64,000 bases of DNA from Sphingopyxis sp. (lineage in GTDB: Bacteria > Pseudomonadota > Alphaproteobacteria > Sphingomonadales > Sphingomonadaceae), in contig JASBSJ010000059.1 in the NCBI GenBank assembly GCA_030148985.1, forward strand, positions 1 to 64,000. Direction: 5' to 3'. Made by a program: the position numbers and the translations under genes. The notes below the pieces were generated by a model that saw only the letters and a program-made list of their open reading frames with translations, ran no database searches and was not told where the DNA came from. Shown here piece by piece: positions 17,126 through 25,622 of this stretch. The stretch's first letter is position 1, and every line of letters starts with the position of its first letter.

Positions 17126-17161
17126 GTTTTCATTTATATCATTTGTATACAAATGATTCAA
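17126..17161 (-). promoter_or_regulatory. Toxin-antitoxin promoter with 20-bp palindromic operator
   Basis: Read on the minus strand: TTGAAT (-35), a 17-nt spacer, TATAAA (-10), then 7 nt to the antitoxin ATG. The palindrome ATCATTTGTATACAAATGAT (17138-17157) fills the spacer and is perfect over 20 bp. The -35 overlaps the proA stop codon. The short distance to the ATG implies a leaderless or nearly leaderless transcript. Confidence 0.8.
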
Positions 17162-18447
17162 GAACGTGTCTGACCGCTCCCGCGCACAAGCCATTTGTAC
17201 GTCGTCAGCCCTTCGAGCGCCACCGGGCCGCGCGCGTGGAGGCGCCCCGTCGCGATGCCGATTTCGGCGCCGAGGCCGAATTCTCCTCCATCCGCAAATT
17301 GCGTCGAGGCATTGTGTATGACGATGGCGCTGTCGACGCCCGTCAGGAAACGCTCGGCGGTCGCGGCATCCTCGGTGACGATGGCATCGGTGTGGCGGCT
17401 CGAATGCGCATCGATGTGCGCGAGCGCCCCGTCGAGGCCATCGACTATGGCGATCGACACGATTGCGTCGAGATATTCGGTGTCCCAATCGCCGGTGCTC
17501 GCGGGTTCGACATGCGGGCTGAGTGCTGCGACGCCCTTGTCACCGCGCACCTCGCAGCCCGCGGCAATCAGCGCATCGATAATGGCGAGCGGCGCGCCGT
17601 AGACACGGTCGATCAGGATCGTCTCGGTCGCGCCGCAGATGCCGGTACGACGCATCTTGGCGTTGACGGCTAGCTCGACCGCCTTCGCCGGGTCAGCGGC
17701 GCCGTCGATATAGAGATGATTGATCCCGTCGAGATGCGCGAGCACCGGCACGCGCGCCTCGTCCTGCACGCGCGCGACCAGCCCCTTGCCGCCGCGCGGG
17801 ATTATGATGTCGATCAGGCCCTGCGCGCGCAGCATCGCGCCGACCGCGGCGCGGTCCTGCGTCGGGACCAGCTGCACGGCATCGGCGGGGAGGCCCGCAT
17901 CGACGAGGCCCGCCGCGAACGCCGCGTGGATCGCACGGTTCGACTGCGCCGCCTCGCTGCCGCCGCGCAGGATGACGGCATTGCCCGACATCAGCCCGAG
18001 CGCCGCGGCGTCGGCGGTGACATTGGGACGGCTTTCATAGATGATACCGACGACGCCGAGCGGAACGCGCACGCGGCTGAGTTCCAACCCGTTGGGCCGC
18101 GTCGCGCGATCGATCTCGCTGCCGACGGGATCGGCCAGCGCCGCGACCGCTTCGATCGCATCGGCGATTCCCGCAAGGCGAAGCTCGTCGAGCCGCAGCC
18201 GGTCGAGCATCGCGCCCGACAGGCCGTTCGTCCGCCCCGCGGCCATATCCTCGGCATTGGCCGCCAATATCGCCGCCGACTGCGTGCGGATCGCGGCTGC
18301 CGCGGCCCTCAGCGCCGCAGCCTTTTCGGCGGTCGGCGTCTGCGCGAGCCGTTTCGCGGCGGCGCGCGCGCGCGCGCCCATATCGGCGATCAGCGCGGCG
18401 GCATCGCCGGGCAGCGGGGAAGGAGCGGTGAGCGTTTCTGTGGTCAT
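17158..18447 (-). CDS. proA: Glutamate-5-semialdehyde dehydrogenase (gamma-glutamyl phosphate reductase)
   Basis: A 429-residue ALDH-fold enzyme of proline synthesis that reduces gamma-glutamyl phosphate with [22 protein letters not shown] carries the catalytic Cys, and [20 protein letters not shown] is the family signature. The ATG at 18447 with GAGG upstream is preferred to the one at 18465. No proB is nearby. The gene reads into the toxin-antitoxin and nadD block; its stop overlaps the antitoxin promoter. Confidence 0.96.
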   Translation of the reverse strand: MTTETLTAPSPLPGDAAALIADMGARARAAAKRLAQTPTAEKAAALRAAAAAIRTQSAAILAANAEDMAAGRTNGLSGAMLDRLRLDELRLAGIADAIEAVAALADPVGSEIDRATRPNGLELSRVRVPLGVVGIIYESRPNVTADAAALGLMSGNAVILRGGSEAAQSNRAIHAAFAAGLVDAGLPADAVQLVPTQDRAAVGAMLRAQGLIDIIIPRGGKGLVARVQDEARVPVLAHLDGINHLYIDGAADPAKAVELAVNAKMRRTGICGATETILIDRVYGAPLAIIDALIAAGCEVRGDKGVAALSPHVEPASTGDWDTEYLDAIVSIAIVDGLDGALAHIDAHSSRHTDAIVTEDAATAERFLTGVDSAIVIHNASTQFADGGEFGLGAEIGIATGRLHARGPVALEGLTTYKWLVRGSGQTRS

Positions 18448-18527
18448 GGCGCTTGCCTCTATCATGTTTCGCCGACTTGCCGAAAGTCCCGTTGCGCGGT
18501 GCGGTTTGGGTCACTAGTCAGGGGCGC

Positions 18528-19664
18528 ATGAGCGGGGACATCGAAGGGATCGGGGCGGCGGTGACCGCGGGGCTCGCGGCGCGGGCGGTCGAGTCGGCGC
18601 ATGGGGGCGCAGCGCATGGCGACGCGCCGCTGCGCTGCCTCAATTGCGGAACCAGCCTGGCCGGGTCGCATTGCCACCATTGCGGGCAGCGCGCCGACGT
18701 TCACCGCAGCTTCGGCGCGATCGGGCACGATCTGGTCCATGCGATCTTCCATTTTGAAGGCAAGATCTGGAACACGCTGCCGCTGCTCGCCTGGCGGCCC
18801 GGCGACCTGACGCGCCGCTATATCCACGGCGAACGCGCGCGCTTCATCTCGCCGCTCGCGCTGTTCCTCTTCGCGGTTTTCCTGACCTATGCCGTGCTCG
18901 CGATGATCGGCAGCGGCGGCGAACTCGGCTCCGCGCTGGCCAAGGCGGCGGACGAGCAGACGCGCACGACCGCGATCAAGGACAGCATCCAGCTGGAGGT
19001 CGACCGCATCGACGGCGAACTGGCGAAGGCCGACCTGGCGGACGAGCGGCGCCGCGCGCTCGAAGCGGAACGTGAGGCCCTTCAGCAAAGCGCCACCTCT
19101 CTCGGCGTGGCGCGCGCGCGGAGCCAGAGCGAGCGGGCGGCGGATCGCGCCGAGGGGCCGCCTGTGCTCGACGATCCGCGCGATCAGTTGGCAACGAGCG
19201 CCGATTTTATCTCGCAAAACAAGATCGATACGGGGGTTCCCTTCATCGACAATGGCATGAACAAGGCGTTCGCGAACCCCGCGCTGGTGCTCTACAAGCT
19301 TCAGGCGAACGCCTATAAATTCGCATGGTCGCTGATCCCCTTATCGCTGCCCTTCATGTGGCTGCTCTATCCCTTCAGCCGCCGCTTCCACACCTATGAC
19401 CATTTCGTCTTCGTCACCTATTCGATCTCGTTCATGCTGCTGCTGTTCGTGGTCGTGCGGCTTTTGAACCTGACGATTTTCGGCGAGCTCGCGACCTTTT
19501 TCGCGATACTTTACGCGCCCTTCCACATGTATCGCCAGCTACGCGGCGCCTATCGCTCGTCGCGATTCGGCGCGTTTGTGCGCGCCAATCTGCTCGTCTG
19601 TTTCAGCCTTTTCGCGGTGATTTCGTTTCTGTTCCTGCTGCTTGCGGTCGGGGTCAGCGGCTGA
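18528..19664 (+). CDS. DUF3667 family membrane protein
   Basis: A 378-residue protein. An N-terminal zinc ribbon (RCLNCGTSLAGSHCHHCGQR, two CxxC pairs) is followed by the DUF3667 core HDLVHAIFHFEGKIWNTLPL and RPGDLTRRYIHGERARFISP and the first membrane segment. A long soluble, Glu/Arg-rich, probably coiled-coil stretch (about 140-230) precedes three or four further membrane spans. Function is unknown. It is divergent from proA with about 80 nt between the starts. Confidence 0.85.
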   Translation: MSGDIEGIGAAVTAGLAARAVESAHGGAAHGDAPLRCLNCGTSLAGSHCHHCGQRADVHRSFGAIGHDLVHAIFHFEGKIWNTLPLLAWRPGDLTRRYIHGERARFISPLALFLFAVFLTYAVLAMIGSGGELGSALAKAADEQTRTTAIKDSIQLEVDRIDGELAKADLADERRRALEAEREALQQSATSLGVARARSQSERAADRAEGPPVLDDPRDQLATSADFISQNKIDTGVPFIDNGMNKAFANPALVLYKLQANAYKFAWSLIPLSLPFMWLLYPFSRRFHTYDHFVFVTYSISFMLLLFVVVRLLNLTIFGELATFFAILYAPFHMYRQLRGAYRSSRFGAFVRANLLVCFSLFAVISFLFLLLAVGVSG

Positions 19665-19746
19665 ATTTGCGTCTCGGCGCAAAGCTGTAACAATGCGCGG
19701 GCACAGACGCGCCGACGCGGCGCGCAGCAAGCAGGAGAACGAGGCC

Positions 19747-21378
19747 ATGCATCCCCATTGGAGCGAAATCGACCGGCGCCTGCTGATCCAGCTCGGCACC
19801 GCGGGGCTTGCGGCGCTGGCGCTGCCCGGCGCCGCGCGCGCGGCGATGGCGCAGGGTTTTACCCATGGCGTCGCGAGCGGCGAGCCCAGCGCGCATTCGG
19901 TGCTGCTGTGGACGCGCTATGCCGCGGCGAACGATACCGCCCTCACCGCCGAACTGTCCGAGAGCGCCGACTTCGCGCGCATCGCCGGTGGCGGCAGCGT
20001 GACGGCGGCGGGCGAGCGCGATCACACCGCGAAAATCACCGTCGATGGGCTCGAACCCGGCCGCTGGTATTATTACCGCTTCGTCGCACCCGACGGCAGC
20101 AAGTCGCCCACCGGCCGCACGCGCACGCTTCCCGCCGGGCCGACGAGCGCTTTCACGCTCGCGCTCTTTTCCTGTTCGAACCTGCCGTTCGGCTGGTTCA
20201 ACGCCTATGCCCATGCCGCGGCGCGGCAGGACATCGATCTGGTCGTCCACGCGGGCGACTATCTCTACGAATATCCCGTCGGTAACTATCCGTCGCTCAA
20301 GCAGGCGCTGCCGGGCCGCGAGATCCAGCCGACGCACGAGATGGTGAGCCTCGCCGACTATCGGCTCCGCTACGCCTCGTACCGCGCCGATCCCGACCTT
20401 CAGCGGCTCCACGCGCTCTTTCCGATGATCGCCCAATGGGACGACCATGAATTCACCAACGATGCGTGGAAGGGCGGGGCGCAGAACCATAATGAGGGCG
20501 AAGGCGAATGGGCGGCGCGGGCGGCGGTCGCCGAGCGTGTCTATCGCGAATGGATGCCCGTCGCCGACACGCGCTGGCGCGATTATCAGGTGGGCGACCT
20601 CGCGACGATCTTCCTCCCCGAGACGCGCGTCAACGGCCGCGACCGGCAGTTCGAAATCGGGGAAATCATTGCTGGCGGTGGCGACCCGGCGGCGCGGCTC
20701 AAGGCGTTCGCCGAAACCGATTATCGCGATCCGGCGCGCCAGATGCTTGGCGCCGAGCAGGAAAATTGGCTGTTCGACGGATTTGCGCGGTCGACGAAGG
20801 CTGGAACGCGCTGGCAGGTCTGCGCGCAGCAGGTCGTGATGGGCAGCGTCTTCACCCCGCCCGAAACGCGCGACTGGTTCGCGGGCGATCAGCCCGACTA
20901 TGTCCGCCGCCGCGTCGAGGCCGGGCAACTCGCGGCGAAGGCCGGGCTGCCGCTCAACCTCGACGCATGGGACGGCTATCCCGCCGCCCGCGCGCGCCTG
21001 CTCGCCGCAGCGCAGCGCGCCGACGCCGATCTCGTCACCCTGACCGGCGACACGCACAACGCCTGGGCGTTTGATCTGGAAGCCGACGGCCGCGCCGCGG
21101 GGATCGAGATCGCCGGGCAAAGCGTCACGTCGCCGGGTTTCGAGGCCTATATACCGGGTATCAGCGACGATAGCCGCGTCGCCGCGCTCCGCCGCTCGTC
21201 ACCCCAGCTCAAATGGGCGAATACCCAGGATCGCGGCTATGTGACGGTGCAGATGACGCGCGAGCGCGTGACCGCGAACTGGCACAATGTCGAAACGATC
21301 CGTACCCGTTCGCCTGCGCTGAAGGGCTCGCACAGCATGACGGCGACGCGCGGGCGGCGCGCTTATGATGCCGCCTGA
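19747..21378 (+). CDS. phoD: PhoD-like alkaline phosphatase/phosphodiesterase, probably Tat-exported
   Basis: A 543-residue protein. The N-terminus has a Tat-like signal (DRRLLIQLGTAGLAALALPG, cleavage near ARA). An N-terminal Fn3-like domain (FTHGVASGEPSAHSVLLWTR) precedes the PhoD metallophosphatase core: LALFSCSNLPFGWFNAY, VVHAGDYLYEY, AQWDDHEFTNDAW and VTLTGDTHNAWAFDL supply the metal and active-site residues. PhoD enzymes release phosphate from phosphodiesters and monoesters in the periplasm. AGGAG upstream supports the ATG at 19747. The 3' end overlaps the convergent PD40 gene by 16 bp. Confidence 0.92.
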   Translation: MHPHWSEIDRRLLIQLGTAGLAALALPGAARAAMAQGFTHGVASGEPSAHSVLLWTRYAAANDTALTAELSESADFARIAGGGSVTAAGERDHTAKITVDGLEPGRWYYYRFVAPDGSKSPTGRTRTLPAGPTSAFTLALFSCSNLPFGWFNAYAHAAARQDIDLVVHAGDYLYEYPVGNYPSLKQALPGREIQPTHEMVSLADYRLRYASYRADPDLQRLHALFPMIAQWDDHEFTNDAWKGGAQNHNEGEGEWAARAAVAERVYREWMPVADTRWRDYQVGDLATIFLPETRVNGRDRQFEIGEIIAGGGDPAARLKAFAETDYRDPARQMLGAEQENWLFDGFARSTKAGTRWQVCAQQVVMGSVFTPPETRDWFAGDQPDYVRRRVEAGQLAAKAGLPLNLDAWDGYPAARARLLAAAQRADADLVTLTGDTHNAWAFDLEADGRAAGIEIAGQSVTSPGFEAYIPGISDDSRVAALRRSSPQLKWANTQDRGYVTVQMTRERVTANWHNVETIRTRSPALKGSHSMTATRGRRAYDAA

Positions 21379-22265
21379 TCGCGGCAGTCGGGCGGCCACG
21401 ACCGATCGGGATCGGTGATAAGGTCGATCAGGAACATCTCGCCCGACCGCGCGCCGTGCCGCTGGGCAAAAAGCAGCCGGTCGCCCTTGGGCGATAGCAG
21501 CGGGCCGACCTGAAACTGATCGGGATAGGCGGGGATGCGGCCGACCTCGATCCAGCTGCCCCCTTCGCGGCGATAGCGATAGAGGTGCGACCGGTCGCCG
21601 CGGTCGGACACGGTGACCATCGTCCGGCCGTCGCGGGAAATCTCGGCCTCATAATCATGGCCCGCGGTGCTGACCGGCGGGCCGACGTTGGCGACGGTCC
21701 ATTCGCCCGGCTCGACCTCGGTCGCGACATAGATGTCGCCCCCGCCCGCGCTGCCCTTGCGGCTCGATCCGAAATAGAGGCGCCCGGCGGCGTCGGTTCG
21801 CGGCAGGAGCTCGGCCGCGGGCGAGTTGACCGGTTCGGGCAGGCGCTGCGGCTCGCCCCACCCGCCATCGGGCGTGCGCTCGACATACCAGATGTCGAAA
21901 TCGTCGGTTTCGGGCGCGTGGCGCGTCGAAATATAATAGAGCCGCTTTCCGTCGGGGGTGATGAAGGCGTCGGCCTCGATCACCGGCAGCGGCATCGCGA
22001 ACGAGGGCGCCGCCGGCGGACCCCAAGTGCCCTTTTCACAGCGCGACTGCATCAGGCGATAGGTGCCGAAATCCTTGTCCGCCGCAAGATAGATCATCGT
22101 CCGCCCGTCGGGGGTGAAGGTGGGTGAGGATTCATAGCCGTCGCTGGCGATCGCGGCGGGGGTCCAGAGCGTTGCGGTGCCCTTTGCCGACGTGTCGGCG
22201 GCGGCGCTGCACGCGGACAGCGCGGTGGCGCTGAGCAGGATCGCGGCGCGGTCGATAAACATCAT
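21363..22265 (-). CDS. PD40 beta-propeller lipoprotein (TolB-like repeats)
   Basis: A 300-residue protein with a lipoprotein signal (MMFIDRAAILLSATALSACS, lipobox LSAC) and four or five WD40-like PD40 blades: SSPTFTPDGRTMIYLAADKD, EADAFITPDGKRLYYISTRH, LLPRTDAAGRLYFGSSRKGS, YEAEISRDGRTMVTVSDRGD and GPLLSPKGDRLLFAQRHGA. It is likely outer-membrane anchored and exposed to the periplasm. Its ligand is unknown. The track ORF runs far upstream through the RidA gene in another frame; the ATG pair at 22265/22262 follows a GGAG. Confidence 0.85.
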   Translation of the reverse strand: MMFIDRAAILLSATALSACSAAADTSAKGTATLWTPAAIASDGYESSPTFTPDGRTMIYLAADKDFGTYRLMQSRCEKGTWGPPAAPSFAMPLPVIEADAFITPDGKRLYYISTRHAPETDDFDIWYVERTPDGGWGEPQRLPEPVNSPAAELLPRTDAAGRLYFGSSRKGSAGGGDIYVATEVEPGEWTVANVGPPVSTAGHDYEAEISRDGRTMVTVSDRGDRSHLYRYRREGGSWIEVGRIPAYPDQFQVGPLLSPKGDRLLFAQRHGARSGEMFLIDLITDPDRSWPPDCRDQAAS

Positions 22266-22382
22266 GGACTTTTTCTCCGGCGAGACGCTAGCAGACGCGC
22301 GGCGCTTTTTGCCGAGCCGCGGATGCAACGCCAGCGTCCGATCGGCGGCGTGGGCGCCATAATGGCGGCACAGGGGAGGGTT

Positions 22383-22799
22383 ATGGACGCGATCGACCGG
22401 CAGATTGTGGCGATGCTGCGCGCCAATGCCCGTCTGCCGCTCAAGACGATCGCGGCGACCGTGGGGCTGGCGCGCAGTTCGGTGCGCGAGCGCTTGTCGA
22501 AGCTCGAGGCGGCGGGGACGATCGGCGGCTATCACGCGCGCATCGTCGATGAAGGCGGGATTGCGGCGATCCTGCAACTGCGGCTGGCGCGCACGCCTTC
22601 GCCCGACATCGTCGCGGCGATCATCGGCATGGCAGAGGTCGTGCGTTGCTATTCGCTGAGCGGCGACATCGACCTGCTCGTCGAGATCGAAGCCGCCGAC
22701 GCGGCGCAGCTTAACGCCACGCGCGACCGGATCGCGACGATCGCGGGGGTCGAGGACACGACGACCGCGCTGATCCTGAAGCGCGACAAGGATCGCTAG
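22383..22799 (+). CDS. Lrp/AsnC family transcriptional regulator
   Basis: A 138-residue Lrp/AsnC protein. MDAIDRQIVAMLRANARLPL and KTIAATVGLARSSVRERLSKLEAAGTI form the helix-turn-helix (1-60), and the rest is the RAM ligand-binding domain with the Gly/Asp pattern CYSLSGDIDLLVEIEA. An AGGGGAGGG tract precedes the ATG at 22383. It is convergent with the RidA gene (4-bp overlap), so it is not an operon partner but may respond to the same amino acid intermediates. Confidence 0.9.
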   Translation: MDAIDRQIVAMLRANARLPLKTIAATVGLARSSVRERLSKLEAAGTIGGYHARIVDEGGIAAILQLRLARTPSPDIVAAIIGMAEVVRCYSLSGDIDLLVEIEAADAAQLNATRDRIATIAGVEDTTTALILKRDKDR

Positions 22800-23269
22800 G
22801 CGGCGGCAATCGCCTCGATTTCGAGCAGCCAGGTTTCGTCGTAGATGTCGGCGATGATGATCGTCAGCGCGGGTGAATGATCGCCGAGAACCTCGTGTCG
22901 CACCCGGTAATTCGCTTCGCGATACTGGCGGTCGGACAGAAAGACGGTGACCTTGACGAGGTCGTGCAGCGCCATGCCGCCTGCCCGAAGCTGCGTTTCG
23001 ATGTTGCGCCACACCAGCCGGCATTGCGATTCGAAGTCCGCGGGCACGTTGTTTGCCTCGTCGACCGGAATCTGGCCGCTGACGAACAGCCAGCGCGTTG
23101 GCGCTTCGACCAGATGCGCCTGCGCATAGGAAACGCCGGTGGGGTTGATCGCGCGGTTGGGCATGATGGATCTCGCTTTGCCGAAGGAGGGGAGGATCAA
23201 CCCGGCCAGCGTCGCCGCACAGATGGTGCGGCGCCCGAATTGCGGTGGGTGCGGGCCGGATCGATTCAT
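22796..23269 (-). CDS. RidA/YjgF family protein, possibly with a Tat-like leader
   Basis: Residues 36-157 are a standard RidA domain (INPTGVSYAQAHLVEAPTRW, LFVSGQIPVD); family members deaminate reactive imines and enamines. The terminal Arg-rich family motif (usually xxxLxxxARxxVEVxxLP) is replaced by REANYRVRHEVLGDHSPALT. The ORF has a 35-residue N-terminal extension, GRRTICAATLAGLILPSFGK, resembling a twin-arginine signal. The internal ATG at 23164 would give a cytoplasmic 122-residue protein. Neither start has a strong ribosome-binding site, so the longer form is tentative. Confidence 0.8.
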   Translation of the reverse strand: MNRSGPHPPQFGRRTICAATLAGLILPSFGKARSIMPNRAINPTGVSYAQAHLVEAPTRWLFVSGQIPVDEANNVPADFESQCRLVWRNIETQLRAGGMALHDLVKVTVFLSDRQYREANYRVRHEVLGDHSPALTIIIADIYDETWLLEIEAIAAA

Positions 23270-23354
23270 CGCCGCATCTAGCCAGCGGGCTCGTCACCGC
23301 GCCAGCGTCCGATCGGCGGCGATGTCGCCGCAATGGCGGTCAGTTCATCATCGC

Positions 23355-23384
23355 TTGACATACCCATAACTTGATAGTTATGGG
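23355..23384 (+). promoter_or_regulatory. Promoter and ArsR-type operator
   Basis: TTGACA at 23355-23360 is a consensus -35, and TTATGG 17 nt downstream is a weak -10. The perfect inverted repeat CCCATAACT-TGAT-AGTTATGGG (23363-23384) fills the core promoter, as expected for an autorepressing ArsR protein encoded at 23415. A further AGTTAT half-site lies at 23402-23407. Confidence 0.75.
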
Positions 23385-23414
23385 TTAATTCATAGCCAAA
23401 GAGTTATAAATGAT

Positions 23415-23738
23415 ATGAAACCGAACCCCGACCTTCTGTTCAAGGCGCTCGCCGATCCGACACGGCGCGCGCTGTTCGAGCGGCTGTGCCTCGATGGCGA
23501 GGCGACGGTGGGCGCGCTCACTGCGGGCGCGGGTGTTTCGCAGCCTGCGGTTTCCAAACATCTCGCCATCCTCAAACAGGCGGGGCTGGTGCAGGGCCGC
23601 GGCGAAGGCCGCCAGACGCATTACAGCGCGCAGCAAGGCGCGCTCGCGCCGCTCATCGATTGGACCGGGCGCATGAACCGCTTCTGGGAAGCGCGGTTCG
23701 ACGATCTCGAAGATTTGCTGAAAAGGATGGATCAATGA
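23415..23738 (+). CDS. ArsR family transcriptional regulator (SRPBCC-linked type)
   Basis: A 107-residue winged-helix repressor: LFKALADPTRRALFERLC, then VSQPAVSKHLAILKQAGLVQ (recognition helix) and GRQTHYSAQQGALAPLIDW. The ELCVC metal motif of ArsR/SmtB metal sensors is absent, consistent with the subgroup paired with SRPBCC proteins whose signal is not a metal. Its stop overlaps the next start as ATGA. The palindrome upstream suggests autoregulation. Confidence 0.93.
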   Translation: MKPNPDLLFKALADPTRRALFERLCLDGEATVGALTAGAGVSQPAVSKHLAILKQAGLVQGRGEGRQTHYSAQQGALAPLIDWTGRMNRFWEARFDDLEDLLKRMDQ

Positions 23739-24157
23739 CCGATACCGACGTGCGTAGCGTGACCGTGGAGCGCGAAATCCCGCACCCGCCCGAGAAGATC
23801 TGGCGTGCGCTGACGACGCAGCATCTGATCGAGGAATGGCTGATGAAGAACGACTTCGGTCTCGACCTCGGCCACCGCTTTCAGTTGCGCGGCGATTGGG
23901 GCCATGTCGATTGCGAGATCCTGGATGTCGAGCCGGGACGCAGCCTCTCGTACAGCTGGAATCACGCGCACGACGATCCGGCCTACCGCCTCGAAAGCAC
24001 CGTCACCTTCACGCTCGAACCGACCCCCGCCGGCACCTTGCTGCGCATGGAGCAGGTCGGTTTCCGCCCCGACCAGAAACAGGCGTTCGGCGGCGCCAGG
24101 AGCGGCTGGCGCGTCCATCTCGAAAATCTGGAGAAAGTCGTCGCTACGCTCGACTGA
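23735..24157 (+). CDS. SRPBCC (AHSA1-like) domain protein
   Basis: A 140-residue START/AHSA1-like protein: VEREIPHPPEKIWRALTTQH, LIEEWLMKNDF, and the helix-grip end GWRVHLENLEKVVATLD. Such proteins bind hydrophobic ligands; the ligand here is unknown. The ATG at 23735 overlaps the ArsR stop by 4 nt, so the two are translationally coupled, a common ArsR-SRPBCC arrangement. The track frame starting at 23486 is over-extended. Confidence 0.92.
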   Translation: MTDTDVRSVTVEREIPHPPEKIWRALTTQHLIEEWLMKNDFGLDLGHRFQLRGDWGHVDCEILDVEPGRSLSYSWNHAHDDPAYRLESTVTFTLEPTPAGTLLRMEQVGFRPDQKQAFGGARSGWRVHLENLEKVVATLD

Positions 24158-24178
24158 ACTTCAAACAGGGAGAATATC

Positions 24179-24394
24179 ATGAACTGGAGCCTGTGGATCC
24201 GGCAATTCCATCGCTGGGTATCGATTATCTTCTCGGCGATTGTGCTCGCCATTTTCGTGATGCTGGGGGCGGGGCAGGAGCCCGCCCAATGGGTTTATTA
24301 TTTGCCGCTGCCGCCGCTGTTCCTGCTGATATTCTCGGGCCTCTATATGTTTTTCCGGCCCTATTTCCGGAAGCGCGGTGGCGCGGGCGGCTGA
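24179..24394 (+). CDS. Small two-span membrane protein of the ArsR-SRPBCC operon
   Basis: A 71-residue protein, MNWSLWIRQFHRWVSIIFSA, with two hydrophobic spans (about 13-31 and 38-59) separated by a short polar turn, and a basic C-terminus (RPYFRKRGGAGG), so both ends are probably cytoplasmic. The N-terminal RQFHRWVSIIFS resembles the first span of PepSY-type proteins. A GGGAG lies about 6 nt before the ATG. It is the third gene of the ArsR-SRPBCC operon, 21 nt after the SRPBCC stop. Confidence 0.8.
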   Translation: MNWSLWIRQFHRWVSIIFSAIVLAIFVMLGAGQEPAQWVYYLPLPPLFLLIFSGLYMFFRPYFRKRGGAGG

Positions 24395-24398
24395 CCCT

Positions 24399-25322
24399 TC
24401 AGCTATAGGGCGGTGTATCCTCGAACTCGGCAAACCAGGGGTAGTCGTTCGCGACGCTGGCCGTGAAATGGGCGGGACGCTTTTCGAGGAAGCTCGACAC
24501 GCCTTCGGCGGCGTCGGGGCTGCGGCCGCGGGCAAAGATCGCGCGGCTGTCCCAGCGGTGCGCGCTCATCGGATGCGGCGCGCCGAGCATCCGCCACAGC
24601 ATGTGGCGCGTCAGCGCGACCGACACCGGCGCGCTGTGATCGGTCAGCTCGCGCGCCTTGGCGATCACGGCGTCGACCAGTTCGCCGGGGGCGTGGACCG
24701 ACTGGACGAGGCCCTTTTCATGCGCCTCTTCTGCCGGGATCAGCCGCCCCGAAAAACACCAGTCGACCGCGGTCTGGATGCCGACGAGGCGCGGCAGGAA
24801 CCAGCTCGACGCCGCTTCGGGCACGATGCCGCGCCGCGCAAAGACGAAGCCGTAGCGCGCGGTATCGCTCGCGAGCCGCGCGTCCATCGACAGGGTCATC
24901 GTCGCGCCGATGCCGACCGCGGCACCGTTGATCGCGCCGAGGACGGGCTTCTTGCAGTCGAAAATGCGCATCGACACGCGCCCGCCCGAATCGCGGATCA
25001 GCGGGTGCGACCAGTCGATCGTCCCGTCGGCGGCGACCGGGCTCGCCGACATGCCGTCGGGCAGGATCGCCTGCTTGTCGGTGCGCTTGTCATAATCAAA
25101 GGTGGCCGCGCCCTGCCCCAGATCGGCGCCCGCGCAATAGGCCTTCTCGCCCGACCCGGTGAAGATCACCGCGCGCACGCCGTCGTCGGCGTCGCATTCG
25201 TCGAGCGCCGCGACGATTTCCAGCATCATTTCGGTGGTGAAGGCGTTCATCCGGTCGGGGCGGTGCAAGGTCAGCAGCGCGATGCCTTCGTGGCGGTCGA
25301 GGCGAATCTGGTCGAAGCTCAT
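24399..25322 (-). CDS. Enoyl-CoA hydratase/isomerase family protein
   Basis: A 307-residue crotonase. The oxyanion-hole segments are AYCAGADLGQ and NGAAVGIGATMTLSMDARLA, and VFARRGIVPEAASSWFLPRL aligns with the hydratase catalytic Glu region. It is longer than the usual 260 residues because of an insert after the first oxyanion segment (about residues 80-120). A consensus AGGAG lies just upstream of the ATG at 25322; the track start at 25400 is too early. The substrate is not determinable. It is an orphan gene; a palindromic operator 59 bp upstream hints at LiuR-type control. Confidence 0.9.
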   Translation of the reverse strand: MSFDQIRLDRHEGIALLTLHRPDRMNAFTTEMMLEIVAALDECDADDGVRAVIFTGSGEKAYCAGADLGQGAATFDYDKRTDKQAILPDGMSASPVAADGTIDWSHPLIRDSGGRVSMRIFDCKKPVLGAINGAAVGIGATMTLSMDARLASDTARYGFVFARRGIVPEAASSWFLPRLVGIQTAVDWCFSGRLIPAEEAHEKGLVQSVHAPGELVDAVIAKARELTDHSAPVSVALTRHMLWRMLGAPHPMSAHRWDSRAIFARGRSPDAAEGVSSFLEKRPAHFTASVANDYPWFAEFEDTPPYS

Positions 25323-25380
25323 CCATCTCTCTCCTTGATTTTGGTGTAGCGTCGCAAGCGACGGCGCCGAGTGCAAGCAC

Positions 25381-25396
25381 TTTACGTAAACGTAAA
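25381..25396 (-). promoter_or_regulatory. TTTACGT-AA-ACGTAAA palindrome, LiuR-like operator
   Basis: A perfect 7-bp inverted repeat with a 2-nt spacer upstream of the enoyl-CoA hydratase gene. It closely resembles, from memory, the sites of the MerR-family regulator LiuR, which controls branched-chain amino acid and fatty-acyl catabolism in proteobacteria. No liuR gene is in the window. Confidence 0.6.
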
Positions 25397-25401
25397 TCAA
25401 T

Positions 25402-25480
25402 CGTCGCCCCCGCGAAGGCGGGGGCCGCTATCGGCGTAGCACAAGGTTGCCAGCGGCCCCCGCCTTCGCGGGGGCGACGG
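25402..25480. repeat. Palindromic repeat, family A
   Basis: GTCGCCCCCGCGAAGGCGGG and its inverse form arms separated by about 25 nt. It lies between the enoyl-CoA hydratase operator and purC, in divergent-promoter space. Confidence 0.88.
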
Positions 25481-25622
25481 TGAGAGATACAGGACCATGA
25501 TGCCGGGGATGACGCGCCCGGCCTTTGCCGCTATAGGCCCCCCAACCGCCCCGGCGCCGCGCCTCCCCGTGAGTCGCCACCGCCGGGGTCATTCATTTGG
25601 TTCCGACAGAAAGTTGACCGCC

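Noticed and set aside
22266-23333. Upstream part of the 656-residue minus-strand ORF
   Set aside because: It overlaps the Lrp and RidA genes out of frame. Only 21363-22265 (PD40 lipoprotein) is real.
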